Position numbers and translations under genes: made by a program. The notes under the pieces are model-generated. The model was not told the DNA's origin, ran no database searches, and was given only the letters and a program-made list of their open reading frames with translations. Shown here piece by piece: positions 1-6,416 of a stretch of DNA of 6,534 nucleotides (within the stretch, counting starts at the first letter, position 1; each line of letters opens with the position of its first letter). This DNA comes from an uncultured Ardenticatenia bacterium (GTDB taxonomy: Bacteria > Chloroflexota > Anaerolineae > Promineifilales > Promineifilaceae): assembly GCA_937858165.1 (NCBI GenBank), contig CALLZA010000512.1:1-6534 (forward strand). Direction: 5' to 3'.

Positions 1-157
1 TTCGTCCACACCGTTGTTTCTTGGATCAATATACATACTGCTTACACATTATTGTGTGTACACGATTGTACTATTCATTTGTTCTGTGGTCGTATACATT
101 GTATCGGTACTGATTTGTAGATATTGTGTTGTTTTGTTTTGTATTTTTTTTTTTTTT
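1..157. other. Non-biological read-through sequence outside the left adapter
   Basis: This stretch lies outside the P7 end of a sequencing adapter. It is AT-rich, unlike the GC-rich insert, and ends in a run of 14 T at 144-157 touching the adapter. Read on the minus strand this is adapter, then poly-A, then disordered bases, which is the usual look of a read that has run past the end of its template. I see no gene or site here. Any reading frame crossing it is false. Confidence 0.9.
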
Positions 158-223
158 CAAGCAGAAGACGGCATACGAGATCTAGTACGGTCTCGTGGGC
201 TCGGAGATGTGTATAAGAGACAG
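158..223 (+). other. Illumina P7 / i7 index / Nextera transposase adapter (left)
   Basis: Positions 158-181 match the 24-base Illumina P7 sequence exactly. Positions 182-189 are an 8-base index (CTAGTACG). Positions 190-223 are the Nextera read-2 transposase adapter, whose last 19 bases (205-223) are the Tn5 mosaic end. Genomic sequence begins at 224. Translated on either strand this segment gives well-known contaminant peptides (QAEDGIRD and GLGDVYKRQ on the plus strand; LLYTSPSPRD on the minus strand). With 6351-6416 it forms a 66-bp terminal inverted repeat that is purely technical. Confidence 0.98.
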
Positions 224-3200
224 AGGTTGGCCAGTTCGTCCAGCGTGGCAATGGCCAGAACCTTGCCGAATGCAACGTTGTCCCCCTCAGCCTGGTGAGG
301 GTCTCCGCCGATGGTATCCACCAGCACTTCGACCACGTGATAGATAGAAATCACCAGACTGGGGATGACCAGAACCGCGTCCACGATAGCGCCTATGCTG
401 CGAAAACCCGTTACCTGGAGCTTCCCTATGGTCTTGGCCGGCCCGGTCGCGTTCGCCAGGCCCGGCGCTTCGAATCCGATCTTGGCGAGGAGGGTGATTC
501 CCATGACCACGTAGCTAAAGATGTTGAACCCCTTGCTTTGCACCGAAGCGTAAGACGCGACCCAGTTATTGCCGACGTCCTTGGTGATGGAAGCGGTCAG
601 GCTGAAGAGGACGGCCGCTGTCTTGAGCGGCGTCGACATAGGCGCCGGCGCCGCTTTGGCGCCCGCGGCCACCGGCGCGCCCTGGCGCACCCCTGGCGCG
701 GAGCCGCTCTTGGCAGCGACTTCGGGCGTCTGCGCCTCGAAGAAGTAGAGGCCCGCGGCCGCGAAAGTAGCGAAGCTGGAGGCCATTTGCAGGATAATGA
801 ATACGACGCGAGCGCCCGTGCCCGGCATCTTTGGCTCGTCTTTGTCTGATGGGGACGCAGCGGATCGCGTAGCGTACGTCATGCTTGCCGGCTCCACCGG
901 AGCGGGCGGTTCCACGGGGGCGCTATCACCTGCCAGCAGGTCAATGGAAAAGCCGGCGCTCCGCGTTGGCGGTGCGCCGCTGTCGCCCGACCCCAGGTCA
1001 AGGGAGAAATCAGCGCTCCGCGTCGCCAACGCGCTGCGATCGCCCAACCCAAGGTCAATAGATAAGCCGCCGCTCCGCGTGGGCATTCCGGCGGCAGACG
1101 GCTGGCGCAGCCGATCAACCAGCGCCTGGTAGTCCTGAACGTGGATGAAGAAGTCGGTCTCCTCATTGTCCGGAAACGGCGCTTCGTCCAGTGTTAGCTT
1201 GTAGATGATGGTCGCAGGAACGGCTACGACCCAGCAGGCAATGTCGAGCATCGAGAATTCTGGGACGCCAAAGCCACTCAGGATGTCGGAGATGACCGGG
1301 ATGTGGATCGGCGTGTCCAGGCCGTCAATAGCCGCCTTGGCCAGGTCATACAGGACGTCGAGCAGCGCATCCATGATCGTTTCGGCGCTACCCAGTACGG
1401 CATCCGCCAGAATGGCGACCAGCTTCTTGAGCACCTGATCAAGCGGCAGTGTTGCAAACTCCGTGGCGAGATCGTGCAATTGATCGAAGGTATCGCCGAT
1501 GATATCGGCCTCGCGCTCGGCCGCCTGGATCAGGACGTTGATCGGGTTGGCATCAGGCGGGGTTGGAGTTGCCGCGGCGGAAGCGGCGGTCGAGGCGCTA
1601 TGGACGTTGCCCTGAAAGTGGTGGCTCAGTAAGGAGCCTGGGGCGCTTGGGGCTGGCTGGGTGGATTTGCTGCCCGCCGGCGCGTTGGCCTCGTCGCCAA
1701 GTTGGGACCAGTCCAGACCGGCCCATTCGCGAATGGTCTCGCGCAATGATTCGATGTTCCGGTCCAGTTCCCCCTTGAAGACCTCGATCTGGTCCGCCTG
1801 ATGATTGAGATACACCTTGATGATATTCTTGATCACTCGCTGGCTGCGCTGCATATCGTCAAAGTCAAACAGGTACTTCAGGTAGTCGATCAGGTCTTCG
1901 ATGGCGACCTTGATAACGTTGAAGAGCCACTGGGCCGCGCTCACCACCTTCTCCACGGTGTCGAGCGCGGCGTGATACACTTCTCCGGCAATGGCAGTGA
2001 CGAAGTGCCAGACGCCATCGGCCATCAACTCCAGCGAGTGGGTGACCTCTCCGAACTCCGTTTCGATCGTCTGTCCCAGCCAGGAGAAGAGATCGCCGGC
2101 ATCCACGAGCTTCCCCGGGAAGGTCAGCGCCGCCGCGGCCGTGTGCGAGGCGCTGGCGTCGAGCGTCGCGTAGGCTTGAGCCAGCATACCGATCCCTTGT
2201 GCGGCGCGATGGAGATCTTCATCGTGGGTACTATCGGGCATCAGCGGCTTGCCCGTGCCAGGGACCGTGGCCCCGCGCAGAGCGTCCGGCGAGTCGAGGC
2301 TGGCAGCCTTCTGAAACGCCGCGTCCATCGGATTGATCGTCACCTGCGCCTCGCCGCTGCTGACGGTTAGCACGCTTCCGGCCAGGGTATGCACGCCCTC
2401 CACAATGGTGAGCGCGCCCAACGCGTCGGTGTTGACGTGGATCGGGGCCGGACTGAGGACGTAATAGAGATGGTTGATATAGACGGTGATGACGTTGCTG
2501 GCGCTGAGACTCACCGGCGCGTTGCCCACCGGCTGGTTATTCGCGTCAAGGACCTGAATGTGGGTGGTGTACGAGTTGAAACGCAACGCCGCCGTGGTGG
2601 TGGTCGGCGGCGGCAAGGCGATCTCGCGCCGGTTCCACAGCGTCGAATCGGGCGATTTGACCGCCTTGATCAAACGGTTCTCGCCAGCATGGGCAAAGAA
2701 GGAGTTGGCGCTGTAGGCCCGGTTGACGTAGGGCGAGACCTGTTCCACGCCACCCATGATGGGCACGGGATAGCTCCACGCGGCGGGCGTCGTAAGTTGA
2801 TCGGATGGGCAGGTCGTATAGAAGATCTGATCGTCGGCGTTCAGTCCCCAGACCATCACGCTGCCGTCACCCGTCTCGAAGGCGAAGAGGCTGCGCACGC
2901 CGGTGAACAGCGCGTTCCGCGTCAGAAGTTCGGCCGTCGCGCCGTCCTCCTGGTTGTCGCTGGCGAAGTAGTAGAGACCGTCGCCGGCCGCCACGTAGAG
3001 GGCCGACGTGTTATCGGCCGCCTGGCGACAGGCGGCTAGGGCGTCGGGCACGAGGCTGTCGTCCGGCAAGCGCAGCCGGTCGGGGTTAGGAGGCAGGCTG
3101 GGGTCGAACACGTTGAACAGCGGGGCATAGATCAACTGCGCGCGGCCGTTTACCTGCCCGCTGGTGTAGATGCCGTCCACCGCGTAGGAACCCTGCCGGC

Positions 3201-3840
3201 TCTTCCTGCCCAGGCAACTCCGGTACCGGCCGGCCTCGATGTCGACCGCCACGTCATGGGCGCGCCAGGCGTAGCCGTTCTCCCGGCTCGTGTCGATGTA
3301 GTAGCGGAAGATGAGCTTCTCCGCGCTGTCGGGGTCCCGAATCACGTCCACGACGATGTACTCCCCGTCGGACGCCTCGCTGATAAACACATCAGCAATC
3401 TGTACCTTCGACCGCGGATGGTCAGGATCGTCGTAGGGATACTCGCGCCAGTTCGGGCTGTCGATCCAGGACGTGTCGGCGTCGGAGTTGCCCAGGCTCA
3501 GGAACAGGCGGTCGTTCTGCTCGGCGACGGCGAGCACCATCGCCAGGTGGATGGAACCGTCCGGCTGCTGCGCCACGGTAAAATCCTTGCAGACCGCGCC
3601 GGATTCGCCGCCGAAGGACGCGGCCGCCTGGGCCGCGCTCAAGTTAGAGCGCGCCCAGCCCGTGCGCAGTCCGGGACTTTCGGCGGTTACGTAGAGTGAG
3701 TTGTCCGTGCCCAGGGAGAGCAGCAACGCGTTGCCACCCTTTGTCTGTATGGCCTGGAAACCGGCTTCGGGTTGCATGATCTCGGCTTGCAGGTAGTTCT
3801 GCATCAGTTCGGCCGAGTACGTGATGGTTTGCGCGCTCAT
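224..3840 (-). CDS. Large modular protein (propeller-like, Ig-like, helical, repeat and hydrophobic regions), 3' partial
   Basis: I do not recognise a named family. At least 1205 residues are present; the true C-terminus is lost where adapter starts at 223. The start at 3840 is chosen because AGGAGG lies 6 bases upstream; a start 13 codons earlier has no such site. There is no signal peptide. Residues about 27-412 are beta-rich, with about seven units of roughly 50 residues ending in W/Y-containing strands, as in a beta-propeller. Residues 420-505 look like an Ig-like or Big_1-type module (DANNQPVGNAPVSLSAS, then TDALGALTIV). Residues 545-710 are amphipathic helix, 715-765 a P/A/S/T linker, and 766-880 helical with a hydrophobic segment at 866-880. 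Residues 921-977 are three 19-residue repeats. Hydrophobic segments follow at about 1010-1034, 1073-1086, 1104-1122 and 1148-1178, possibly membrane-inserting. It lies 58 bp downstream of the 568-residue gene, probably in one operon. Domain calls are inference; the frame itself is solid. Confidence 0.88.
910..1080 (-). repeat. Three tandem 57-bp coding repeats (19 residues each)
   Basis: Residues 921-939, 940-958 and 959-977 of the large protein each begin TRS and share the pattern TRS-x-x-F/L-S-I/L-D-L-x-x-G-D. The DNA units are 1024-1080, 967-1023 and 910-966, with an exact 57-bp period and no gaps. A fourth TRS (residues 991-993, 862-870) follows a PVEPPAPVEP linker and may be a decayed copy. 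The units sit between the helical region and the hydrophobic C-terminal part, so they may be a flexible linker or a short docking motif presented several times. Confidence 0.9.
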
Positions 3841-3846
3841 GAATGT

Positions 3847-3852
3847 CCTCCT
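3847..3852 (-). promoter_or_regulatory. Ribosome binding site of the large modular gene
   Basis: The minus strand reads AGGAGG with a 6-base spacer to the ATG at 3840. This decides the start over the in-frame upstream ATG at 3879. The site lies in the 58-bp gap after the stop of the preceding gene. No separate promoter is evident in that gap, which supports co-transcription. Confidence 0.85.
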
Positions 3853-3898
3853 GACGGGCAACGGCAATGGGGTTCGCAACGCTTCCGGTTACTGACGG

Positions 3899-5605
3899 TC
3901 AAACGGGGTCCGCATAGGTGATGTGGGCCACCAGGTCCTGGTTGTCCGAGAAGCCGACGGCTTTGAACGCGAACGTCTTGCCCCCCGGAAACACGTAGTC
4001 CTGCACCGCGTTCATGGGCACCGGATGGAACGAAGGGGAGACAAAGTTGCGTACTGACTCGTCCAGCCTGTCCAGGACATCGTGAAGGAAACCGCCAAGG
4101 AAATCGAGCCAACCTGTGTCCGGGTTCTGGGAGTTGTCGGTCGACTGCGAGACAGTCGTCGTGGTCAGCTCCCCTTGGTCGGTGATACCCAGCGTGTACG
4201 TGTCGGTCATTGTCCGGTCAACGACGTTTCCGTCTCCCGAGATAGCCCCGTTGTTGGCAGACAGGTAAACCAGCAGGTGCTGGGTAATGGTGATGGTGTC
4301 GCCGGCAAGGGTAGCGTCCATGTGATAGCTCGACTTCATCTCCAGACTACCACCTATGGCGCTCACCCCCGCCTCGTCATAGGCTCTCTCGCTCTGGTAG
4401 TCGTATTGAAGCACAACAGAGCCGGTCGTCGGGGCGACGACAACCGGCTCCTGGTACGACGATACCTCAAGTCGGTACTTCACAGTGGTGTAGAAATTCT
4501 CAAGCGTCACTCTGACGCTGGGTTGGACGCAGTTGTGCCGAGCGTGGTCGTCCAGAGCCAGCCGGAGGCGGTCAACGAAGGCCGTCTTGTTCGTGACCGC
4601 CACGCCGTGGAAATCGCTCTTCTCCTGGGGATCGACCCAGTTCCAACTGAAGGCGACGGCCGGCGGCAAAGCCCGGTGGTTAATCGCGCACAGATAGTTC
4701 AGCGTCGCCAGGCCTTGTTGTTCAAGCGTGGGCTGCGGCAGCGGCCGGCCGTCATCGCCGGCCACGGGGTTGACGTGGAAGTTCAGGTCAGTTAGGGCGA
4801 ATGAGGAAGGAAGCTGGGCGTCGGCCCGGTGGGTGATCGCCGTCCCGAGAACAGGCTGCCCACCCTTTTGCAATTGGTCAAAGTACACGCCGAGGAAATA
4901 CCTGTCCAGGATGAGTTCAAGGTCTGATCCGGGCGTGACGCCCTCGATTTCTGGGCGGCCCGCGGCCAGACGCGCGTTAGTCAGGTCGAACAGCAGTTGC
5001 TGGACGCTGAAGGCGTCGGCATCCAGGTTCTTGATCCTGCCCTTCACGTCCTCCGGCAGGGTGTGATAGGCGTTGTCGTCCACCTCCGACAGGCGCAGAT
5101 CAACTTTCGAGCGAATGATCCACGGCGTGCCCGCCGGCTGCGTCAGGTGCAGCCAGGTTGCCGGGCTATAGCCGCCGGCCGGAATGAACTGCACGATGTC
5201 GAACTCGGAACACAGCATGTTGAAGGTGACGGCCGCGGTATCGCTGCCTAACTCCACGAGATGGGGAAGCTTATAGGGTGGAACTCCCGGCGGCAAACCC
5301 AGCCGCGCCCGGAAGCCGGCCATGAATCGCGCGTGCTGTAGCCTCTCCATTTCCGGCGTCGTCTGGGGGTCGGCCCCCGCGGGAATGGCGAATGGATCAA
5401 CACCGCCCGTTTCCTCCAGCAGCCTGGCAAAGTCCATCAGCGCCGGGCGCGCGTTCTCATCCGCTACGATGCACACGGTTACCACTGGTTCCTCAAGTTT
5501 GTTGAGGAACTGCTTCATAGTGGCATTGATGCTGTCCTGGGTGACGGCCACAACCACATCGTACCCATAGCGGGGGTCTGAGAGAAACGACTTTGACGCG
5601 CTCAT
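3899..5605 (-). CDS. Uncharacterised 568-residue protein, possibly TULIP/P47-like
   Basis: This is a complete gene: ATG at 5605 with AGGAGG 5 bases upstream, and TGA at 3899-3901. There is no signal peptide or membrane helix, so the product is probably cytosolic or exported by a non-Sec route. The N-terminus (residues 13-34, RYGYDVVVAVTQDSINATMK) resembles the opening of TULIP/P47/OrfX-type proteins, where a YGWD-like motif precedes a strand and a helix. That is a recollection of pattern, not an alignment. Residues 120-175 and 265-345 are mixed strand and loop, with an aromatic FSWNWVDP (319-326) followed by DFHGVAVTNKTAFVDRL (331-347). Residues 375-490 are a long run of beta strands rich in T, S and V (for example 430-447 and 465-487). 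Residues 497-520 form an amphipathic helix. Cysteines are few (45, 132, 306, 359). It is the first gene of the likely operon with the large modular protein. Alternative: a lipocalin-like or other beta-rich binding protein of a new family. Confidence 0.9.
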   Translation of the reverse strand: MSASKSFLSDPRYGYDVVVAVTQDSINATMKQFLNKLEEPVVTVCIVADENARPALMDFARLLEETGGVDPFAIPAGADPQTTPEMERLQHARFMAGFRARLGLPPGVPPYKLPHLVELGSDTAAVTFNMLCSEFDIVQFIPAGGYSPATWLHLTQPAGTPWIIRSKVDLRLSEVDDNAYHTLPEDVKGRIKNLDADAFSVQQLLFDLTNARLAAGRPEIEGVTPGSDLELILDRYFLGVYFDQLQKGGQPVLGTAITHRADAQLPSSFALTDLNFHVNPVAGDDGRPLPQPTLEQQGLATLNYLCAINHRALPPAVAFSWNWVDPQEKSDFHGVAVTNKTAFVDRLRLALDDHARHNCVQPSVRVTLENFYTTVKYRLEVSSYQEPVVVAPTTGSVVLQYDYQSERAYDEAGVSAIGGSLEMKSSYHMDATLAGDTITITQHLLVYLSANNGAISGDGNVVDRTMTDTYTLGITDQGELTTTTVSQSTDNSQNPDTGWLDFLGGFLHDVLDRLDESVRNFVSPSFHPVPMNAVQDYVFPGGKTFAFKAVGFSDNQDLVAHITYADPV

Positions 5606-5610
5606 GCAAT

Positions 5611-5616
5611 CCTCCT
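5611..5616 (-). promoter_or_regulatory. Ribosome binding site of the 568-residue gene
   Basis: The minus strand reads AGGAGG with a 5-base spacer to the ATG at 5605, a near-ideal bacterial Shine-Dalgarno. The extended decamer AGGAGGATTG (5607-5616) has an exact complement 160 bp upstream, inside the promoter spacer (see the inverted repeat entry). Confidence 0.85.
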
Positions 5617-5661
5617 GTGTTGAGAGTCACCCAAGGCTTGGCCCAGTCGCGGCCTGGCCAG

Positions 5662-5695
5662 CAAAATAGAAGAGAGCATGCTCGACATGCTCTCT
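5662..5695 (-). promoter_or_regulatory. Leader hairpin with T-rich tail: possible attenuator or operator
   Basis: Positions 5671-5680 and 5686-5695 form a perfect 10-bp stem (AGAGAGCATG / CATGCTCTCT) with a 5-base loop. In the direction of the downstream gene the stem is followed by TCTATTTTG (5670-5662), a moderately T-rich tract. It lies about 65 bases before the start codon, inside the predicted leader. This could be an attenuator-type terminator, an mRNA-stabilising structure, or a dyad operator for a repressor. The stem is only half GC and the T tract is interrupted, so termination would be partial. On the plus strand no T tract follows, which favours the minus-strand reading. Confidence 0.5.
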
Positions 5696-5769
5696 ATAAG
5701 ACCGATTGCCTACGACTGCGCTTTAAAACGAGTGTAGTTTGTTCCAGTAACGCCGCAACATTCCGCAGA

Positions 5770-5799
5770 AGTATAAAGGAGGATTGTCGCCTCTGTCAA
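5770..5799 (-). promoter_or_regulatory. Sigma70-type promoter of the two-gene operon
   Basis: On the minus strand TTGACA (5799-5794, full consensus -35) is followed after 18 bp by TATACT (5775-5770, five of six matches to the -10 consensus). The start of transcription would fall near 5763, giving a leader of about 158 bases that contains the 10-bp hairpin. It is the best promoter I see in the intergenic region and points at the 568-residue gene. Confidence 0.72.
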
Positions 5800-5893
5800 C
5801 CGTCGCCGCTAAATAATTCGCCCCTCTCCGTCTGAGAACACGCTTGAAGAGACCTGGGGATAGAGTCAGTAGGCGACCAAACCAGACAATCAA

Positions 5894-5908
5894 GCTCGAT
5901 TTTCGAGC
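5894..5908 (-). terminator. Weak terminator-like hairpin after the VWA gene
   Basis: GCTCGA (5894-5899) pairs with TCGAGC (5903-5908) around a 3-base loop. On the minus strand it is followed by TTGATTGT, a loose T-rich tract. It sits about 50 bases after the VWA stop codon, a suitable place to end that transcript. The stem is short and the tract weak, so this is a low-confidence call. Confidence 0.3.
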
Positions 5909-5925
5909 AGGCTCCTAGGGGTATG

Positions 5926-5961
5926 TTCTCCCCTGCTCCCCCGTTCCCTTGCTCCCCTGCT
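5926..5961 (-). repeat. Degenerate octamer tandem repeat with G-quadruplex potential
   Basis: On the plus strand four and a half units of period 8 can be laid out: TTCTCCCC, TGCTCCCC, CGTTCCCT, TGCTCCCC, TGCT. They run right up to, and overlap by one base, the VWA stop codon (5961-5963). On the sense (minus) strand the four G runs (4, 3, 5 and 4 G) are separated by loops of 5, 3 and 4 bases, which fits the G3+N1-7 quadruplex rule. It could affect the 3' end of the VWA mRNA or be a simple-sequence expansion. Confidence 0.65.
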
Positions 5962-6350
5962 TATCTTCGCCCTCGCAACGCCTCCCCCAACACCTCCGCA
6001 AACGACTCCGGCGTACAGGCCACTGCCGGCGCGCCCAGATCGGCCAGTTGCTGCGCCAGGGTGGCCTCATAGCGCGGCGCGCCCTGGTCGTTGAGCGCCA
6101 GCAGGACGAGTACCGCCACGCCGTCAGCTATCAGTTCCCCTACCTGCCGCACCACCCCTTCCCGGCTGCCGCCCTCGAACAGATCGGTGATGAGCACGAC
6201 CACGGTGTCGCGCGGTCGGGCAATGGCCCCGCGGGCGTAGCTCAGCGCCCGGTCGATGTTGGTGCCGCCCCCCAGCCGCACGCCAAACAGAAGCTCCACC
6301 GGATCGGCCAACTGGTCGGTCACGTCCACCACGGTTGAATCGAACAGCAC
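5961..6350 (-). CDS. von Willebrand factor A domain protein, C-terminal 129 residues (5' partial)
   Basis: The insert enters this gene at 6350 and it ends with TAA at 5961-5963. The frame continues upstream only through adapter, so the true start is missing. The fragment carries the second half of a VWA fold: GGGTNID (residues 27-33) supplies the MIDAS threonine (Thr30), and VVLITDLFEGG (51-61) supplies the MIDAS aspartate (Asp56). Alternating strands and helices follow (78-85 and 108-127). The DxSxS part of the metal site would lie in the lost half. The style (GGGTNI, then ITDLFEGG) is like stand-alone VWA proteins encoded beside MoxR-type AAA+ ATPases, including CoxE-like and YehP-like ones. 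Those act in metal-dependent protein binding, often in complex assembly. The partner genes would lie beyond this contig. The family call is firm; the subfamily is a guess. Confidence 0.88.
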   Translation of the reverse strand: MLFDSTVVDVTDQLADPVELLFGVRLGGGTNIDRALSYARGAIARPRDTVVVLITDLFEGGSREGVVRQVGELIADGVAVLVLLALNDQGAPRYEATLAQQLADLGAPAVACTPESFAEVLGEALRGRR

Positions 6351-6416
6351 CTGTCTCTTATACACATCTCCGAGCCCACGAGACCGTACTAGCTCTCGTA
6401 TGCCGTCTTCTGCTTG
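6351..6416 (-). other. Nextera adapter / i7 index / Illumina P7 (right)
   Basis: Positions 6351-6384 are the reverse complement of the Nextera read-2 transposase adapter (mosaic end at 6351-6369). Positions 6385-6392 (CGTACTAG) are the reverse complement of the index at the left end. Positions 6393-6416 match the P7 complement except the first base (C where A is expected). Genomic sequence ends at 6350. The one-base difference explains why the contaminant peptide here reads QAEDGIRE and not QAEDGIRD. Confidence 0.98.

Larger units (their letters stand above)
5607..5786. repeat. 10-bp inverted repeat pairing the Shine-Dalgarno with the promoter spacer
   Basis: AGGAGGATTG occurs on the minus strand at 5607-5616 (the ribosome binding site of the 568-residue gene) and on the plus strand at 5777-5786 (between the -35 and -10 elements). 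A transcript starting upstream of the promoter would carry CAAUCCUCCU able to pair with the Shine-Dalgarno; a transcript from the local promoter would not. The match is exact over 10 bases and stops at both ends. A regulatory role is inference and chance is possible. Confidence 0.4.
5606..5960. other. 355-bp intergenic region with operon promoter and leader
   Basis: No gene longer than a few codons is supported here on either strand. From the VWA stop towards the 568-residue gene it holds a G-rich octamer repeat (5926-5961), a small hairpin (5894-5908), a promoter (5770-5799), an upstream arm complementary to the Shine-Dalgarno (5777-5786), a strong hairpin (5671-5695) and the ribosome binding site (5611-5616). 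I see no tRNA, CRISPR or known riboswitch motif such as a T-box element. The size and contents suggest the downstream pair is regulated separately from the VWA gene. Confidence 0.75.

Noticed and set aside
157..223. Extra C-terminal residues of the large protein beyond 224
   Set aside because: The last 21 residues (including LLYTSPSPRD) are read from adapter. The real protein continues into unseen sequence.
14..298. Plus-strand 94-residue reading frame at the left end
   Set aside because: It runs through read noise, the poly-T run and adapter; its QAEDGIRD and GLGDVYKRQ parts are adapter translations.
3841..3879. Upstream in-frame ATG giving 13 more residues to the large protein
   Set aside because: It has no Shine-Dalgarno at a suitable distance, while the ATG at 3840 has AGGAGG 6 bases upstream.
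4082..4795. Long plus-strand frame opposite the 568-residue gene, and similar ones at 295-849, 1801-2370 and 2389-3039
   Set aside because: They are antisense shadows in GC-rich coding DNA, with low-complexity Arg/Val/Gly-rich products, no recognisable domains and a better gene on the other strand.
5671..5695. Palindrome as a CRISPR repeat or phage attachment site
   Set aside because: It occurs once only, with no spaced copies and no integrase or cas gene nearby.
5777..5819. Plus-strand AGGAGG followed by a TTG start of a tiny frame
   Set aside because: The frame stops after ten codons; the match is better explained as the arm of an inverted repeat in the promoter spacer.
158..6416. 66-bp terminal inverted repeat with Tn5 mosaic ends, as if a transposon or linear plasmid
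   Set aside because: The repeat is P7 plus index plus Nextera adapter, a library construct, and no transposase gene is present.
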